Shown: piece after piece, positions 55,083 through 63,848 of the stretch
Layout: the number at the start of each line of letters is the position of its first letter
Position numbering within the stretch: position 1 is the stretch's first letter
Source of the DNA: Propionispira arboris
Lineage (GTDB): Bacteria > Bacillota > Negativicutes > Selenomonadales > Selenomonadaceae
Reading direction: 5' to 3'
Assembly: GCF_900109225.1 (NCBI RefSeq)
Contig: NZ_FNZK01000007.1
Location: forward strand, 117,889-181,888
Length of the DNA: 64,000 nt
The notes under the pieces: generated by a model
The model's input: only the letters and a program-made list of their open reading frames with translations
Told to the model about the DNA's origin: nothing
The model's database searches: none
Program-made: the position numbers and the translations under genes

Positions 55083-58000
55083 TTTTGAAAATCCTGAAGG
55101 CATCAATAAACTTGGTTTCCGTTTACAAAAACTTGAAATCTATAATTGGGGAACATTCCATAATAAAGTATGGACATTAAATTTAAATGGGGATACATCT
55201 TTATTGACAGGGGACGTCGGTTCAGGGAAATCTACTTTGGTCGATGCACTGAGTACACTTTTGGTACCGCCGCGTAAAGTGATGTATAACAAAGCTGCGG
55301 ATGCCAGTGCAAAAGAGCGAAATTTAACTTCCTATGTGCGTGGTTATTATGGACAAAAGCGGACGCGTGAAGGCGGAGGACAACCAGAATCACTGCGTAA
55401 TCCCAATCAATATTCCGTAATTTTAGCGACTTTTTCTGATATAAATCTTGGTGAAGTCGTAACATTAGCGCAGGTCTTTTGGTTTAAGGATGAACAGCGC
55501 TGGCCGGCTCGTTTTTTTGTCTTGGCAGATAAAACACTGCTTATTACGGAACACTTCAGTAATTTTGGCAGTGATATTAAAAATCTTAAAAAGAGGCTGG
55601 ACCGAGATCATTATATTCACATTTATGAAGATTATCCGCCTTATGCACGTGAGTTTCGCCATCGGTTTGGCATTCGCCAAGCGCAAGCCATGGACTTGTT
55701 TCAACAGACGATTTCAATGAAAAAAGTGGATGAACTGACAAGCTTTGTTCGGCAAAATATGCTCGAAGTACCAGACACCGTCGATGATGTAAAAAATTTA
55801 TTAGGGCATTTTTATGATCTGGATATGGCACATCAAACAGTACTTAAAGCCAAAAATCAACAAGAGTTATTGCGGCCGCTCGTCGAATTAGGCAAAACCT
55901 ATGATGCGGCAGCCAGGCATACGAAACAGTTACAATTGATGCAGTTGACCTTAAAATCATGGTTTGCTGAAAAAGAAAATCAGCTTTTACTTGATGAAGT
56001 TACGGACTTGACGGACGATCTTCAAGAGACAGAACAAAGATGTAGTGAGCAAACGGTTATTTTACAAGGGTTGGAAACTGAGCTCAACACAATCTTCCGT
56101 GAAATGGATCAAAATGGCGGACGACGACTGGAGACATTGCAGCTCGAAATTCGTCAGGACAAGCAGCAACTTGCCTCTTCTAAAAAAGCATTGGAGAACT
56201 ACAACAGGCAGGCAGATCTGCTGGGATTTGCTGCACCAGTCTCAAAAACTGTTTTTCACAACAATCGTGAACAGCTAATCATCTGTAAAAAAAAGGAAGA
56301 AGACCTGTCACAGGAGCTGGCTGAAGAGCTTGCTGATTATGAAATTAGCCGTAATGAAGTGGAAAAAGAACGTAAACAAATTGGTGAAGAACTAGAATCT
56401 CTGCGACTGCGCCAATCAAGTATACCGCGTGAATATATTGAAATTCGCAATCGTTTATGTTACAGCCTTGATTTGGCTGTAAGTGAAATGCCATTTATTG
56501 GTGAACTGATTGAAGTGAAAAACACGGAAAGCGATTGGGAAGGTGCCATTGAACAGTTATTGCATACGTTTGGTCTAGCCTTGTTAATACCGGATTCTCA
56601 TTATACCGAGGTTGTGAGTTGGATTGAAAAAACACCCCTGCATTTACGTTTCGTGTATTATCGTATCGTGGATGAAGTCGTCACGATATCTAAGGTAAAT
56701 GACGATGGAATTATGGTTTATACAAAGTTGAATTTTAAACGTGATGCCAGATTTTCTGACTGGGTGCAAGGCGAAGTATATAAACGATTCCGTCATATAT
56801 GCGCCGAAACGGTACAGGAGTTTAAAAATGCGGACTATGCTTTAACAAAAGGCGGCCAGATCAAAACAGGCAAACAGCGCCATGAAAAAGATGATCGACA
56901 TAGCTTAAATGATCAGCGTCGCTATATTTTAGGGTTTTCGAATCAAAAGAAAATTTTGCTGTTAGAGCAGGAAATTGAAAATTTGACAGGTGAAGTTAAG
57001 CGCTGGAAAAAACTCAGTCGTGAAATTAAAATAAAACAAATTGAAAATCAAAAACGAATTACAGCGATTGCTATAGTAACGGAAGTAACAGAATTTGAAA
57101 CGATTGATTGCTCTGGCATAGAAACGCAGATTCTTGCTAAAATGCAACGGTTGACGGAGCTTGAACATCAAAATGAAACGCTGCAAATTTTAAAAGAAAA
57201 ACAAGAACAATTAACATCCTTGAAAGAAAATGCAGCAAGAATTTTGAATATGACAAATAAACATTTATACCAAAACCAGCTGTTACTGGAACAAAAAAAT
57301 GCAAAAATGAAAGTCAATCGCATGCTGGCCGACCAAGTGGAAGCAACAATCCAAAAGCAGGCTTATCCGTATCTTGAGGCAAATTATAAGGCAGCCCTGG
57401 AGGATAAAAAGATCAATCTGCTTGAAATCACATCACTTGAAAATACATATGCGATTTGGATTTCGGCACAACTGGAAACAGCGAGCTGTCTTTTGGCTGA
57501 AACGGCAACAAGTCTAACTCGACTTATGACACAGTTTTCGGGCATCTACCCGCAAGAAACGATGTCAATTGATGCTGCACCGGAAGCTGTGGGGGAATAT
57601 GAAAAAATTTTACAGCACTTGGAACTTGATGATTTACCGCGTTTTGAGACGAAATTTAGAGACTTGTTGAAAGAAAATACAATCAACCAGATTGCTTTAT
57701 TTCATGGAAAACTTGAGTTGGCTTGTGCACAAATTCGTGAGCGCATTGATATGATTAATCACTCATTAAATGCCATTGATTACAATGATGGGCGGTATAT
57801 TCAAATTGAATATACTGTTTCAGCTGAACATGAAATTAAACAATTCCGCATGCAGCTAAAATCTTGTACAGATAGTGCGCTGGCAAATAGTGATGATGAA
57901 CAGTATACGGAAGAAAAATTCAACCAGATCAGAGAAATATTGGATCGCTTTCGGGGGCGGGCTAATTTCGCTGAAGAAGATCAACACTGGATGGATAAAG

Positions 58001-58449
58001 TGATTGATGTACGGAACTGGTACACCTTTGCTGCATCGGAAAAATGGCGTGAAACCGATGAGGAATATGAACATTATACCGATTCAAGCGGGAAATCTGG
58101 TGGTCAAAAAGAAAAATTGGCCTATACAATCTTAGCTGCGAGTCTGGTCTATAATTTTGGGCTGGAAGCAAAAAATAAACGGATACAATCGTTTCGTTTT
58201 GTTGTGATCGACGAAGCCTTTTTAAAAAGTTCGGATGATTCCGCCAGATTTGGGTTAGAACTTTTTAAAAAGCTTGATTTACAACTGCTGGTCGTAACCC
58301 CGCTATTAAAAATTGCCACAATTGAGCCATTTGTTACACATGTTGGTTTTGTTTATCAAAATGAAGAACAACATCATTCCTATTTACGTAACTTGACGAT
58401 CAAAGAATTGAAACAAGAACGAGCTGTCTATCGACAAATTGAACGGTAG
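55069..58449 (+). CDS. jetC: JetC/MksB-like SMC-family ATPase
   Basis: 1,126 aa MukB/SbcC-like ATPase. Walker A GDVGSGKST at 48-56 in the N-terminal head. Long coiled coils run at about 260-460 and 620-760 on each side of a hinge-like region near 470-610. The C-terminal head has the signature SGKSGGQKEKLAY (near 1006) and Walker B FVVIDEAF (near 1045). It should load on DNA as a dimer with JetA and JetB and extrude loops. GAGGAGG precedes the start. No JetD nuclease gene follows. Confidence 0.9.
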   Translation: MDLFDFENPEGINKLGFRLQKLEIYNWGTFHNKVWTLNLNGDTSLLTGDVGSGKSTLVDALSTLLVPPRKVMYNKAADASAKERNLTSYVRGYYGQKRTREGGGQPESLRNPNQYSVILATFSDINLGEVVTLAQVFWFKDEQRWPARFFVLADKTLLITEHFSNFGSDIKNLKKRLDRDHYIHIYEDYPPYAREFRHRFGIRQAQAMDLFQQTISMKKVDELTSFVRQNMLEVPDTVDDVKNLLGHFYDLDMAHQTVLKAKNQQELLRPLVELGKTYDAAARHTKQLQLMQLTLKSWFAEKENQLLLDEVTDLTDDLQETEQRCSEQTVILQGLETELNTIFREMDQNGGRRLETLQLEIRQDKQQLASSKKALENYNRQADLLGFAAPVSKTVFHNNREQLIICKKKEEDLSQELAEELADYEISRNEVEKERKQIGEELESLRLRQSSIPREYIEIRNRLCYSLDLAVSEMPFIGELIEVKNTESDWEGAIEQLLHTFGLALLIPDSHYTEVVSWIEKTPLHLRFVYYRIVDEVVTISKVNDDGIMVYTKLNFKRDARFSDWVQGEVYKRFRHICAETVQEFKNADYALTKGGQIKTGKQRHEKDDRHSLNDQRRYILGFSNQKKILLLEQEIENLTGEVKRWKKLSREIKIKQIENQKRITAIAIVTEVTEFETIDCSGIETQILAKMQRLTELEHQNETLQILKEKQEQLTSLKENAARILNMTNKHLYQNQLLLEQKNAKMKVNRMLADQVEATIQKQAYPYLEANYKAALEDKKINLLEITSLENTYAIWISAQLETASCLLAETATSLTRLMTQFSGIYPQETMSIDAAPEAVGEYEKILQHLELDDLPRFETKFRDLLKENTINQIALFHGKLELACAQIRERIDMINHSLNAIDYNDGRYIQIEYTVSAEHEIKQFRMQLKSCTDSALANSDDEQYTEEKFNQIREILDRFRGRANFAEEDQHWMDKVIDVRNWYTFAASEKWRETDEEYEHYTDSSGKSGGQKEKLAYTILAASLVYNFGLEAKNKRIQSFRFVVIDEAFLKSSDDSARFGLELFKKLDLQLLVVTPLLKIATIEPFVTHVGFVYQNEEQHHSYLRNLTIKELKQERAVYRQIER

Positions 58450-58712
58450 ATGGTGCTAACCTATGAAAAATAGAACATGCGAAAAAATCAACATTCGACA
58501 AAGGGAAACTATTTTTGCTAACGAATATAATAAACAGGATAGTATGATAAGTTGAATTAAAGAATACCACTCCAGTTATCCAGTTATTGGAAATTTCACG
58601 AAAAATATTTATCCTTTGCAGCTAAGAATATTTAGTTCAACGAATGATAGAATAAAGCAAGAATTTATTTCTGATAAACGGATAAACAGGTCTTAATTCT
58701 TATTTTTGTGAA

Positions 58713-58741
58713 TGTTTATTCAAAACGATTTATGTTATAAT
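58713..58741 (+). promoter_or_regulatory. Putative extended -10 promoter of the CheY/CheX-like pair
   Basis: TGTTATAAT (58733-58741) is an extended -10; a TGTTTA about 17 nt upstream is a weak -35. The spacer from 58450 to here (after jetC) contains no reading frame, hairpin or trace of a fourth jet gene. Confidence 0.5.
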
Positions 58742-58817
58742 AAAATGGATATTTGGAGTGGGTAGTTCACAGGGTTGATTTAGGATGCAAGACATTCAGA
58801 TTCGCTAAGGGGGACGG

Positions 58818-59207
58818 ATGATATTGACTAGAAAATTGAAGATTTTAATCACGGATGATTCACTATTATTACGCAGAAAGTTGAAACAGGAACTTGAAAG
58901 TTTGGATTGCGAAGTATTTGAAGCTAAAAACGGCAAAGAAGCGGTCATGATGTATCTGGAAAATCAGCCGGACGGCACTTTTTTAGATATCGTTATGCCG
59001 GAAGTAGGGGGGCTTGAAGCCTTAAAAGCAATTCGCAAAATAAATGAAAAAGCGCAAGTTATTATGTTATCTTCGACGGGAACATCAAGTAAACTAGTGG
59101 AAACATTGAAGTTTGGAGCCATTGATTTTATTCAAAAGCCCTATACGACCCAGCAGATAAAAAAGACACTGGATGATATTAGAAAGAAGGTTGAGACGGA
59201 TGCTTAG
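58818..59207 (+). CDS. CheY-like single-domain response regulator
   Basis: 129 aa receiver domain: acidic pocket Asp13/Asp14, phospho-acceptor Asp57 in FLDIVMP, Ser/Thr near 85-88 and Lys107 in QKPY. No output domain. It overlaps the CheX-like gene by 8 nt, so the pair is co-translated. It could dock on a flagellar or pilus motor or act with the CheX-like phosphatase. The chemoreceptors in the window are possible inputs. Confidence 0.92.
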   Translation: MILTRKLKILITDDSLLLRRKLKQELESLDCEVFEAKNGKEAVMMYLENQPDGTFLDIVMPEVGGLEALKAIRKINEKAQVIMLSSTGTSSKLVETLKFGAIDFIQKPYTTQQIKKTLDDIRKKVETDA

Positions 59208-60075
59208 CCAATATTTTGCTCAATATCTACTGAATCATCATTTCCTGACAGCGCAGCAGGTTCGTGAACTGCTTGATGCTGAAAGTAAACATCATGTCAA
59301 ACTTGGCGTCTTGGCGATGAGCCAAAACCTAATGACAGCAGAACAAGTGGAACAGGTACATCATTTACAGGTCAGTTGTGACCGACTTTTTGGTGAAGTG
59401 GCCATTGATGAAGGTTATTTGACAGAATCACAAGTTAAGACACTTTTGCATGCACAAGACAGCGGTAACTTAAATTTAGGACAAGCAATCATTGATAAAA
59501 ATATTATGTCTTTACCTCAGTTGGAAAAAGTTATTAAAGATTATAAAAAGAACAGCAACATGGTCTTGACCGATGCATTAAGTCTGATCCAGTTGAGCAA
59601 AATTGACTTTTCTGAGATTGAAGAGGTTCGCGAATTATATACGGAATATACGGATCTTTTCTTACGGTCAGTACTTCGGTTTATGGATACAGCAGCTGTT
59701 GTTGATCCCCATGCCGAGTTGGTTCATACCGACAAAGAAACGGTTGTGGTATCGCAGCGGTTGATGGGCGATGTTATTTTAACTACAGGAATTTTGGCAG
59801 AAGAAGCCGTTTTCTTGGAAATGGCCCGACGTTATAGTCAGGAAGATATTACAGAAGTAAATGAATTGGCGATTGACAGTGTGTCTGAATTTTTAAATGT
59901 GACAAATGGATTATTTGTTGTCAATTTATCCAATCGGCATTTAGATGTTGACTTGGAACCGCAAAAATTTGCCCGTAATGAAGTACCGTTTGGCAATAAA
60001 CAGGCTATTATACATGTAAATACTCGCTTTGGCGGCTTTGAATTGATTATTGCTGCCGATGAAATCATTTTTTAA
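59200..60075 (+). CDS. CheX-like protein with N-terminal MshEN/T2SSE_N-like repeats
   Basis: 291 aa from the ATG at 59200. Residues about 1-125 contain three similar segments of the form LxxGxLTxxQVxxLL (FLTAQQVRELL, NLMTAEQVEQV, YLTESQVKTLL), reminiscent of MshEN/GspE N-terminal modules that can bind cyclic di-GMP. Residues about 165-291 look like a CheX/CheC domain (GDVILTTGILAEEAVFLEMA; EVNELAIDSVSEFLNVTNG with the E-xx-N motif). It probably dephosphorylates the overlapping response regulator. Domain assignments are by eye. Confidence 0.7.
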   Translation: MLSQYFAQYLLNHHFLTAQQVRELLDAESKHHVKLGVLAMSQNLMTAEQVEQVHHLQVSCDRLFGEVAIDEGYLTESQVKTLLHAQDSGNLNLGQAIIDKNIMSLPQLEKVIKDYKKNSNMVLTDALSLIQLSKIDFSEIEEVRELYTEYTDLFLRSVLRFMDTAAVVDPHAELVHTDKETVVVSQRLMGDVILTTGILAEEAVFLEMARRYSQEDITEVNELAIDSVSEFLNVTNGLFVVNLSNRHLDVDLEPQKFARNEVPFGNKQAIIHVNTRFGGFELIIAADEIIF

Positions 60076-60077
60076 AT

Positions 60078-60128
60078 GCTAATATTACAGGAGTTCAGGG
60101 ATCATTAAAGATCCCCTGTAATATTAGC
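60078..60128 (+). terminator. Long bulged hairpin after the CheX-like gene
   Basis: A 13-bp outer stem (60078-60090 with 60116-60128) and a 6-bp inner stem GGGATC/GATCCC are separated by a 7-nt one-sided bulge. No T-run follows. It probably ends or stabilises the upstream mRNA. Confidence 0.5.
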
Positions 60129-60238
60129 AGTCTGGCGTTAAAAAAATAATGTTGACAATGATGCCAATAAATGATAATCTATATATCGTTGCAGATGACA
60201 TGCAGCGCAACAAAATATTCATCAATATTCAAGCACAT

Positions 60239-60328
60239 GGAGAGTTGTCCGAGCGGTTGAAGGAGCACGCCTGGAAAGCGTGTGTACGGGAAACTGTACC
60301 TAGGGTTCGAATCCCTAACTCTCCGCCA
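60239..60328 (+). tRNA. tRNA-Ser (anticodon GGA)
   Basis: Acceptor stem GGAGAGT/ACTCTCC, D arm with GAGCGGTTGAAG, anticodon stem CACGC/GCGTG with loop CTGGAAA (anticodon GGA at 60273-60275), long class II variable arm GTGTACGGGAAACTGTACC and T arm GGTTCGAATCC, encoded CCA end. It decodes UCC and UCU. Confidence 0.96.
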
Positions 60329-60359
60329 TTAAAATTCAAAATAGAAATTCCTTTTTAAG

Positions 60360-60482
60360 GTCGGACCGCGGCGCCTTGGTCTTGCGCAATGGAAACTTGC
60401 GAATCCCGTCAGGTCCGGAAGGAAGCAGCGGTAAGTGATCATTTTCATGTGCCGTGAGGTTGCCTGGGGGCTGCGGCCCGAC
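60360..60482 (+). ncRNA. ffs: Signal recognition particle RNA (4.5S, small bacterial type)
   Basis: Contains the SRP apical motif GTCAGGTCCGGAAGGAAGCA, with the Ffh-binding symmetric and asymmetric loops. The ends GTCGGACCGCGGC and GCTGCGGCCCGAC pair to form the basal stem. About 123 nt, so without an Alu domain. Lies between tRNA-Ser and dnaX, a common order. Confidence 0.95.
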
Positions 60483-60507
60483 GTTGAAAAGGAATTGTAT
60501 AGAAAAT

Positions 60508-60535
60508 AAAAGCAACCTGTTGGGTTGCTTTTTTG
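60508..60535 (+). terminator. Intrinsic terminator of ffs
   Basis: AGCAACC (60511-60517) pairs with GGTTGCT (60523-60529), followed by six T. Confidence 0.88.
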
Positions 60536-60590
60536 TTATAATAAGCATTAAGCAGCATGAAAGGCATTTGTAAGGCAGGGAGAGATGGTA

Positions 60591-62318
60591 ATGGCCTACG
60601 TAGCATTGTATAGAAAATGGCGACCAAATAATTTTGAGAATTTAATTGGGCAGGAACATATCAGCAGAACATTGGCAAATGCTATTAATTTAGATAAAAT
60701 TGCTCACGCTTACTTGTTTTCGGGGCCGCGTGGTACAGGGAAAACAAGTATGGCTAAAATTCTTGCCAAGGCGCTGAATTGCGAAAATGGTCCAACAGCT
60801 AATCCTTGTAACGTGTGTGCAAATTGTGAAAAAATAAATAAAGGTACATCCATGGATGTATTTGAAATTGATGCAGCATCAAATCGTGGGATTGATGAAA
60901 TCCGTGACCTGCGTGAAAATGTGAAATTCGCTCCGGTTGATGGACGCTATAAAGTTTATATTATTGATGAAGTACACATGCTGACGACAGAAGCATTTAA
61001 TGCTTTACTGAAAACACTGGAAGAACCACCGTCACATGTCGTGTTTATTTTAGCGACAACGGAAGCACATAAAGTGCCGGCAACGATTCATTCGCGTTGC
61101 CAACGGTATGATTTTAAACGCATTACTGTAGCTGAAATACAAAAGCGTCTTGAGTTGGTCCTGCTGGATCTGAAGATTCCGGCTGAACCGCAAGCTTTGA
61201 AATTGATTGCGATCCATGCGGATGGGGGAATGCGAGATGCGCTCAGTATTCTTGATCAGTGTTGTGCAAATGATTCTGAAAAAATTAGCACCGAGCAAGT
61301 TCGGCAGCTATTGGGATTGGTTGGACATGAATGGATTTGGAAAATTACCGATGCTTTGGCAAATAAAGATTCAAAAGAAATTATTACCATTTTGGATGAA
61401 CTTATCCGCAATGGTAAAGATGTAAAACAGATTTTGACAGAAATTGCCTTACATATGCGAAGCGTAATGATTTATCAGGCCGCTGGTAGTGTTACTGGTA
61501 TTGACTTATACAGTGATCGTGAAGACATTTTAAAAGGACATGCGGCTAAATTTACGCATAATGAACTGGCGATTATTATTCAAAAGATGCATGAAGCGCT
61601 GAGTGAAGCGAAATGGTCGCCGCAGCCAAGGATTACCACCGAAGCAGCCCTTCTGTCATTGTGTTTTTCCAAAGAAAACATGTCAACTGATGGGGATATG
61701 CTGATAACGGATCAGGGACTGCTACAACGCGTGACCGAGCTGGAGTCGCAGCTGAAAACGGTTTTACAACTTGTGAAAAAACAACCAGTCGCAGCTTTGA
61801 GGCCAGTGCCTGTTGCGACAAGTGGACCTTCGGGTGGAGCACAGTATGCAAAGCAGCAGCCTAAAACAAGTGAAGTGCGGGATCTTCCTGATGATGGGGC
61901 TATTGATGCAAGTGCACAATCTGTGTGGCAGCAGCTACTCAACACGCTCAAAGAACATGGCAAGGCTCCTGTTTTAGCATGTGTTGGTCAGGGGGTATTG
62001 CGTGGGTTGACGGATACACAAATGTTTATTGCATTTAAAGGATCCTTTCAAAAAGCACGTACCGAACGAAATGATTATCGCGAAATGCTGGAAGAGATCT
62101 TGCAAGAAATTTGTCAGCGTCCAATTCGGATTGTTTGTACATTAGAAGCTGCCGCTCCGCCGAAAGCGCCGACAAAAGCCAAGCCAAAGCCGATTCAAAC
62201 GCAGCCGGCTAAGCTGGAGATTGACTACACAACGATGACGGAACAGGAAAAACAAACTCTTGATACAGCGGTCGCGGTATTTGGTGATAATTTTGTCAAA
62301 AAAGAAGATTTGAAATAA
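60591..62318 (+). CDS. dnaX: DNA polymerase III subunits gamma and tau
   Basis: 575 aa clamp-loader ATPase from the ATG at 60591 (GGGAG 8 nt upstream; ATG at 60585 is too close). Seen: YRKWRPNNFENLIGQEH, Walker A GPRGTGKTS, zinc-finger Cys in CENGPTANPCNVCANC, Walker B IIDEVHML, sensor LATTEAHKVP and arginine-finger region HSRCQRYDFKR. Domain III ends near residue 370, followed by a Pro/Lys-rich linker and a tau-type C-terminal domain that contacts polymerase and helicase. Heads the dnaX-ybaB-recR group. Confidence 0.97.
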   Translation: MAYVALYRKWRPNNFENLIGQEHISRTLANAINLDKIAHAYLFSGPRGTGKTSMAKILAKALNCENGPTANPCNVCANCEKINKGTSMDVFEIDAASNRGIDEIRDLRENVKFAPVDGRYKVYIIDEVHMLTTEAFNALLKTLEEPPSHVVFILATTEAHKVPATIHSRCQRYDFKRITVAEIQKRLELVLLDLKIPAEPQALKLIAIHADGGMRDALSILDQCCANDSEKISTEQVRQLLGLVGHEWIWKITDALANKDSKEIITILDELIRNGKDVKQILTEIALHMRSVMIYQAAGSVTGIDLYSDREDILKGHAAKFTHNELAIIIQKMHEALSEAKWSPQPRITTEAALLSLCFSKENMSTDGDMLITDQGLLQRVTELESQLKTVLQLVKKQPVAALRPVPVATSGPSGGAQYAKQQPKTSEVRDLPDDGAIDASAQSVWQQLLNTLKEHGKAPVLACVGQGVLRGLTDTQMFIAFKGSFQKARTERNDYREMLEEILQEICQRPIRIVCTLEAAAPPKAPTKAKPKPIQTQPAKLEIDYTTMTEQEKQTLDTAVAVFGDNFVKKEDLK

Positions 62319-62436
62319 TCAATTGAAACGATAATTTAGGGTTTGACGAGAATCCACAATTTTGATAGTCTATGATATAGAGATTATTTAATCCAAAATG
62401 AAATAAATTTGCAATAGTATGAAGGAGGACATTTAT

Positions 62437-62772
62437 ATGTTTAACGGAATGGGAAACATGGGAAATATGGGCGGTATGATGAAAAAAGTTCAAAAACTGC
62501 AAGCCGAAATGGGAAAAATGCAAGAAGAATTAAAAACTCGAACAATTGATGTATCTGCAGGCGGCGGGGCAATTAAAGTTGTCATGAATGGTGAAAAACA
62601 AATCCAGTCACTTATCATCGATCCGGCAGCGGTTGATCCTGAAGATGTAGAAATGCTGCAAGACCTGATTTCAGCAGCAATTAATGAAGCTGTGAAAAAA
62701 GTGGACGATTTGATGGCAAGCGAAATGGGAAAACTTACCGGCGGATTGAATTTACCACCAGGAATGTTTTAA
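62437..62772 (+). CDS. YbaB/EbfC nucleoid-associated protein
   Basis: 111 aa small DNA-binding dimer from the ATG at 62437 (AAGGAGG 9 nt upstream). Met/Gly-rich N-terminus (MFNGMGNMGNMGGMM), helix LQAEMGKMQEEL, then the conserved VSAGGGAIKVVMNGEKQI and VDPEDVEMLQDLISAAINEA segments. It sits between dnaX and recR, its standard place, and overlaps neither. A role in nucleoid organisation or recombination is family-based. Confidence 0.95.
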   Translation: MFNGMGNMGNMGGMMKKVQKLQAEMGKMQEELKTRTIDVSAGGGAIKVVMNGEKQIQSLIIDPAAVDPEDVEMLQDLISAAINEAVKKVDDLMASEMGKLTGGLNLPPGMF

Positions 62773-63369
62773 ATGCAATATATCGCACCCCTGGCTAAAC
62801 TGATTGAACATTTTCGTTCGTTACCTGGTATTGGGGCGAAAACAGCAACGCGGTTGGCTTACCATATATTAGATATGGATGTTGAAAAAGCGAAAGCATT
62901 GGCAAATGCAATTATCGAAGCCAAAGAAAAAATTGGCTTTTGCAATACCTGCTTTGATTTAAGTGATACAAATCCTTGTAAAATCTGTACATCGGAAAAT
63001 AGAGATCGTTCTATCATTTGCGTAGTTGAACAGCCGCGTGACGTTGGAGCGATGGAACGTATGCGGGATTTTAAAGGATTGTATCATGTTTTACACGGCA
63101 CATTGTCACCGCTGGAAGGAATTGGACCAGATGATATTCGAATTAAAGAACTTTTAAACAGGCTGTACAGCTCGGATGTCAAAGAAATTATTATGGCGAC
63201 GAATCCGAACGTCGAGGGTGAAGCTACGGCAATGTATGTTGCCAAACTTTTGAAGCCAATCGGTATCAAAGTAACGCGTATCGCACATGGTCTGCCAGTT
63301 GGCGGCGATCTTGAATATGCAGATGAAGTCACTTTATCAAAAGCACTCGAAAATCGTCGCGAAATATAA
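62773..63369 (+). CDS. recR: Recombination protein RecR
   Basis: 198 aa. Helix-hairpin-helix [17 protein letters not shown] near 17-33, C4 zinc finger with [16 protein letters not shown] (near 57-72), Toprim domain [14 protein letters not shown] and [19 protein letters not shown], and the C-terminal Walker-B-like [13 protein letters not shown]. It works with RecF and RecO to load RecA at gaps. The start follows the ybaB stop directly. Confidence 0.97.
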   Translation: MQYIAPLAKLIEHFRSLPGIGAKTATRLAYHILDMDVEKAKALANAIIEAKEKIGFCNTCFDLSDTNPCKICTSENRDRSIICVVEQPRDVGAMERMRDFKGLYHVLHGTLSPLEGIGPDDIRIKELLNRLYSSDVKEIIMATNPNVEGEATAMYVAKLLKPIGIKVTRIAHGLPVGGDLEYADEVTLSKALENRREI

Positions 63370-63429
63370 ACAAAGAACTGGAGCAGCTGCTGGCTTGCTC
63401 CGGTTGCAATATAAGCTGGAGGTATTTTT

Positions 63430-63675
63430 ATGGAATTTAGTATGTTGATTGCCTTTTTTATAGGCTTAGTGGTCCTTTATGCAATTGGTAAAGTTGTTTC
63501 TCTGCCGATGCGTTTACTGTGGAAACTTATTACCAACAGCATTATTGGCGGAATTATGCTTTGGATTATTAATTTGTTTGGTGTTGGATTGCAAATCAAT
63601 TTGATAAATGCTTTGATTGCTGGTATTTTCGGTATACCTGGTGTTATTGGTTTAATTATTTACAAATTCATCTAA
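63430..63675 (+). CDS. BofA-family membrane protein (pro-sigma-K processing inhibitor type)
   Basis: 81 aa, very hydrophobic with two or three membrane helices and the family end INALIAGIFGIPGVIGLIIYKFI (core: GIFGIPGVIGLI). In Bacillus BofA holds back the SpoIVFB protease during sporulation. Presence after recR is the usual order in endospore-forming Firmicutes and fits a sporulating ancestor, though non-sporulating relatives keep the gene. GGAGGTATTTTT precedes the ATG. Confidence 0.88.
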   Translation: MEFSMLIAFFIGLVVLYAIGKVVSLPMRLLWKLITNSIIGGIMLWIINLFGVGLQINLINALIAGIFGIPGVIGLIIYKFI

Positions 63676-63692
63676 TATAACGAAAAAAAGTA

Positions 63693-63721
63693 TTGACAGT
63701 AAAGCTGAAAGAGTGTAGTAT
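63693..63721 (+). promoter_or_regulatory. rRNA operon promoter P1
   Basis: TTGACA (63693-63698), 17-nt spacer, TAGTAT (63716-63721). First of two tandem promoters ahead of a presumed 16S gene outside the window. Confidence 0.75.
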
Positions 63722-63819
63722 ATTACAAGTCGCCAATAACAACGGCGAAAACAGAAAAACGAAATCACGGATTCACTTGTCTTTAAGGCAATGACATCAA
63801 CTGGTTTCAAAAAAAGATA

Positions 63820-63848
63820 TTGACAGCCGCTTGCGGATGTGATAATCT
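63820..63848 (+). promoter_or_regulatory. rRNA operon promoter P2
   Basis: TTGACA (63820-63825), 17-nt spacer, TAATCT (63843-63848). Confidence 0.75.

Noticed and set aside
58450..58817. Remnant of a jetD nuclease gene after jetC
   Set aside because: No reading frame or recognisable motif lies in this 368-nt gap.
60149..60358. 69-aa reading frame spanning tRNA-Ser
   Set aside because: It runs through the tRNA gene and has no ribosome site.
61774..61800. Programmed frameshift producing a short gamma form of DnaX
   Set aside because: A run of six A occurs at 61776-61781 at the expected domain boundary, but it is not a strong slippery heptamer and no stimulatory stem is evident.
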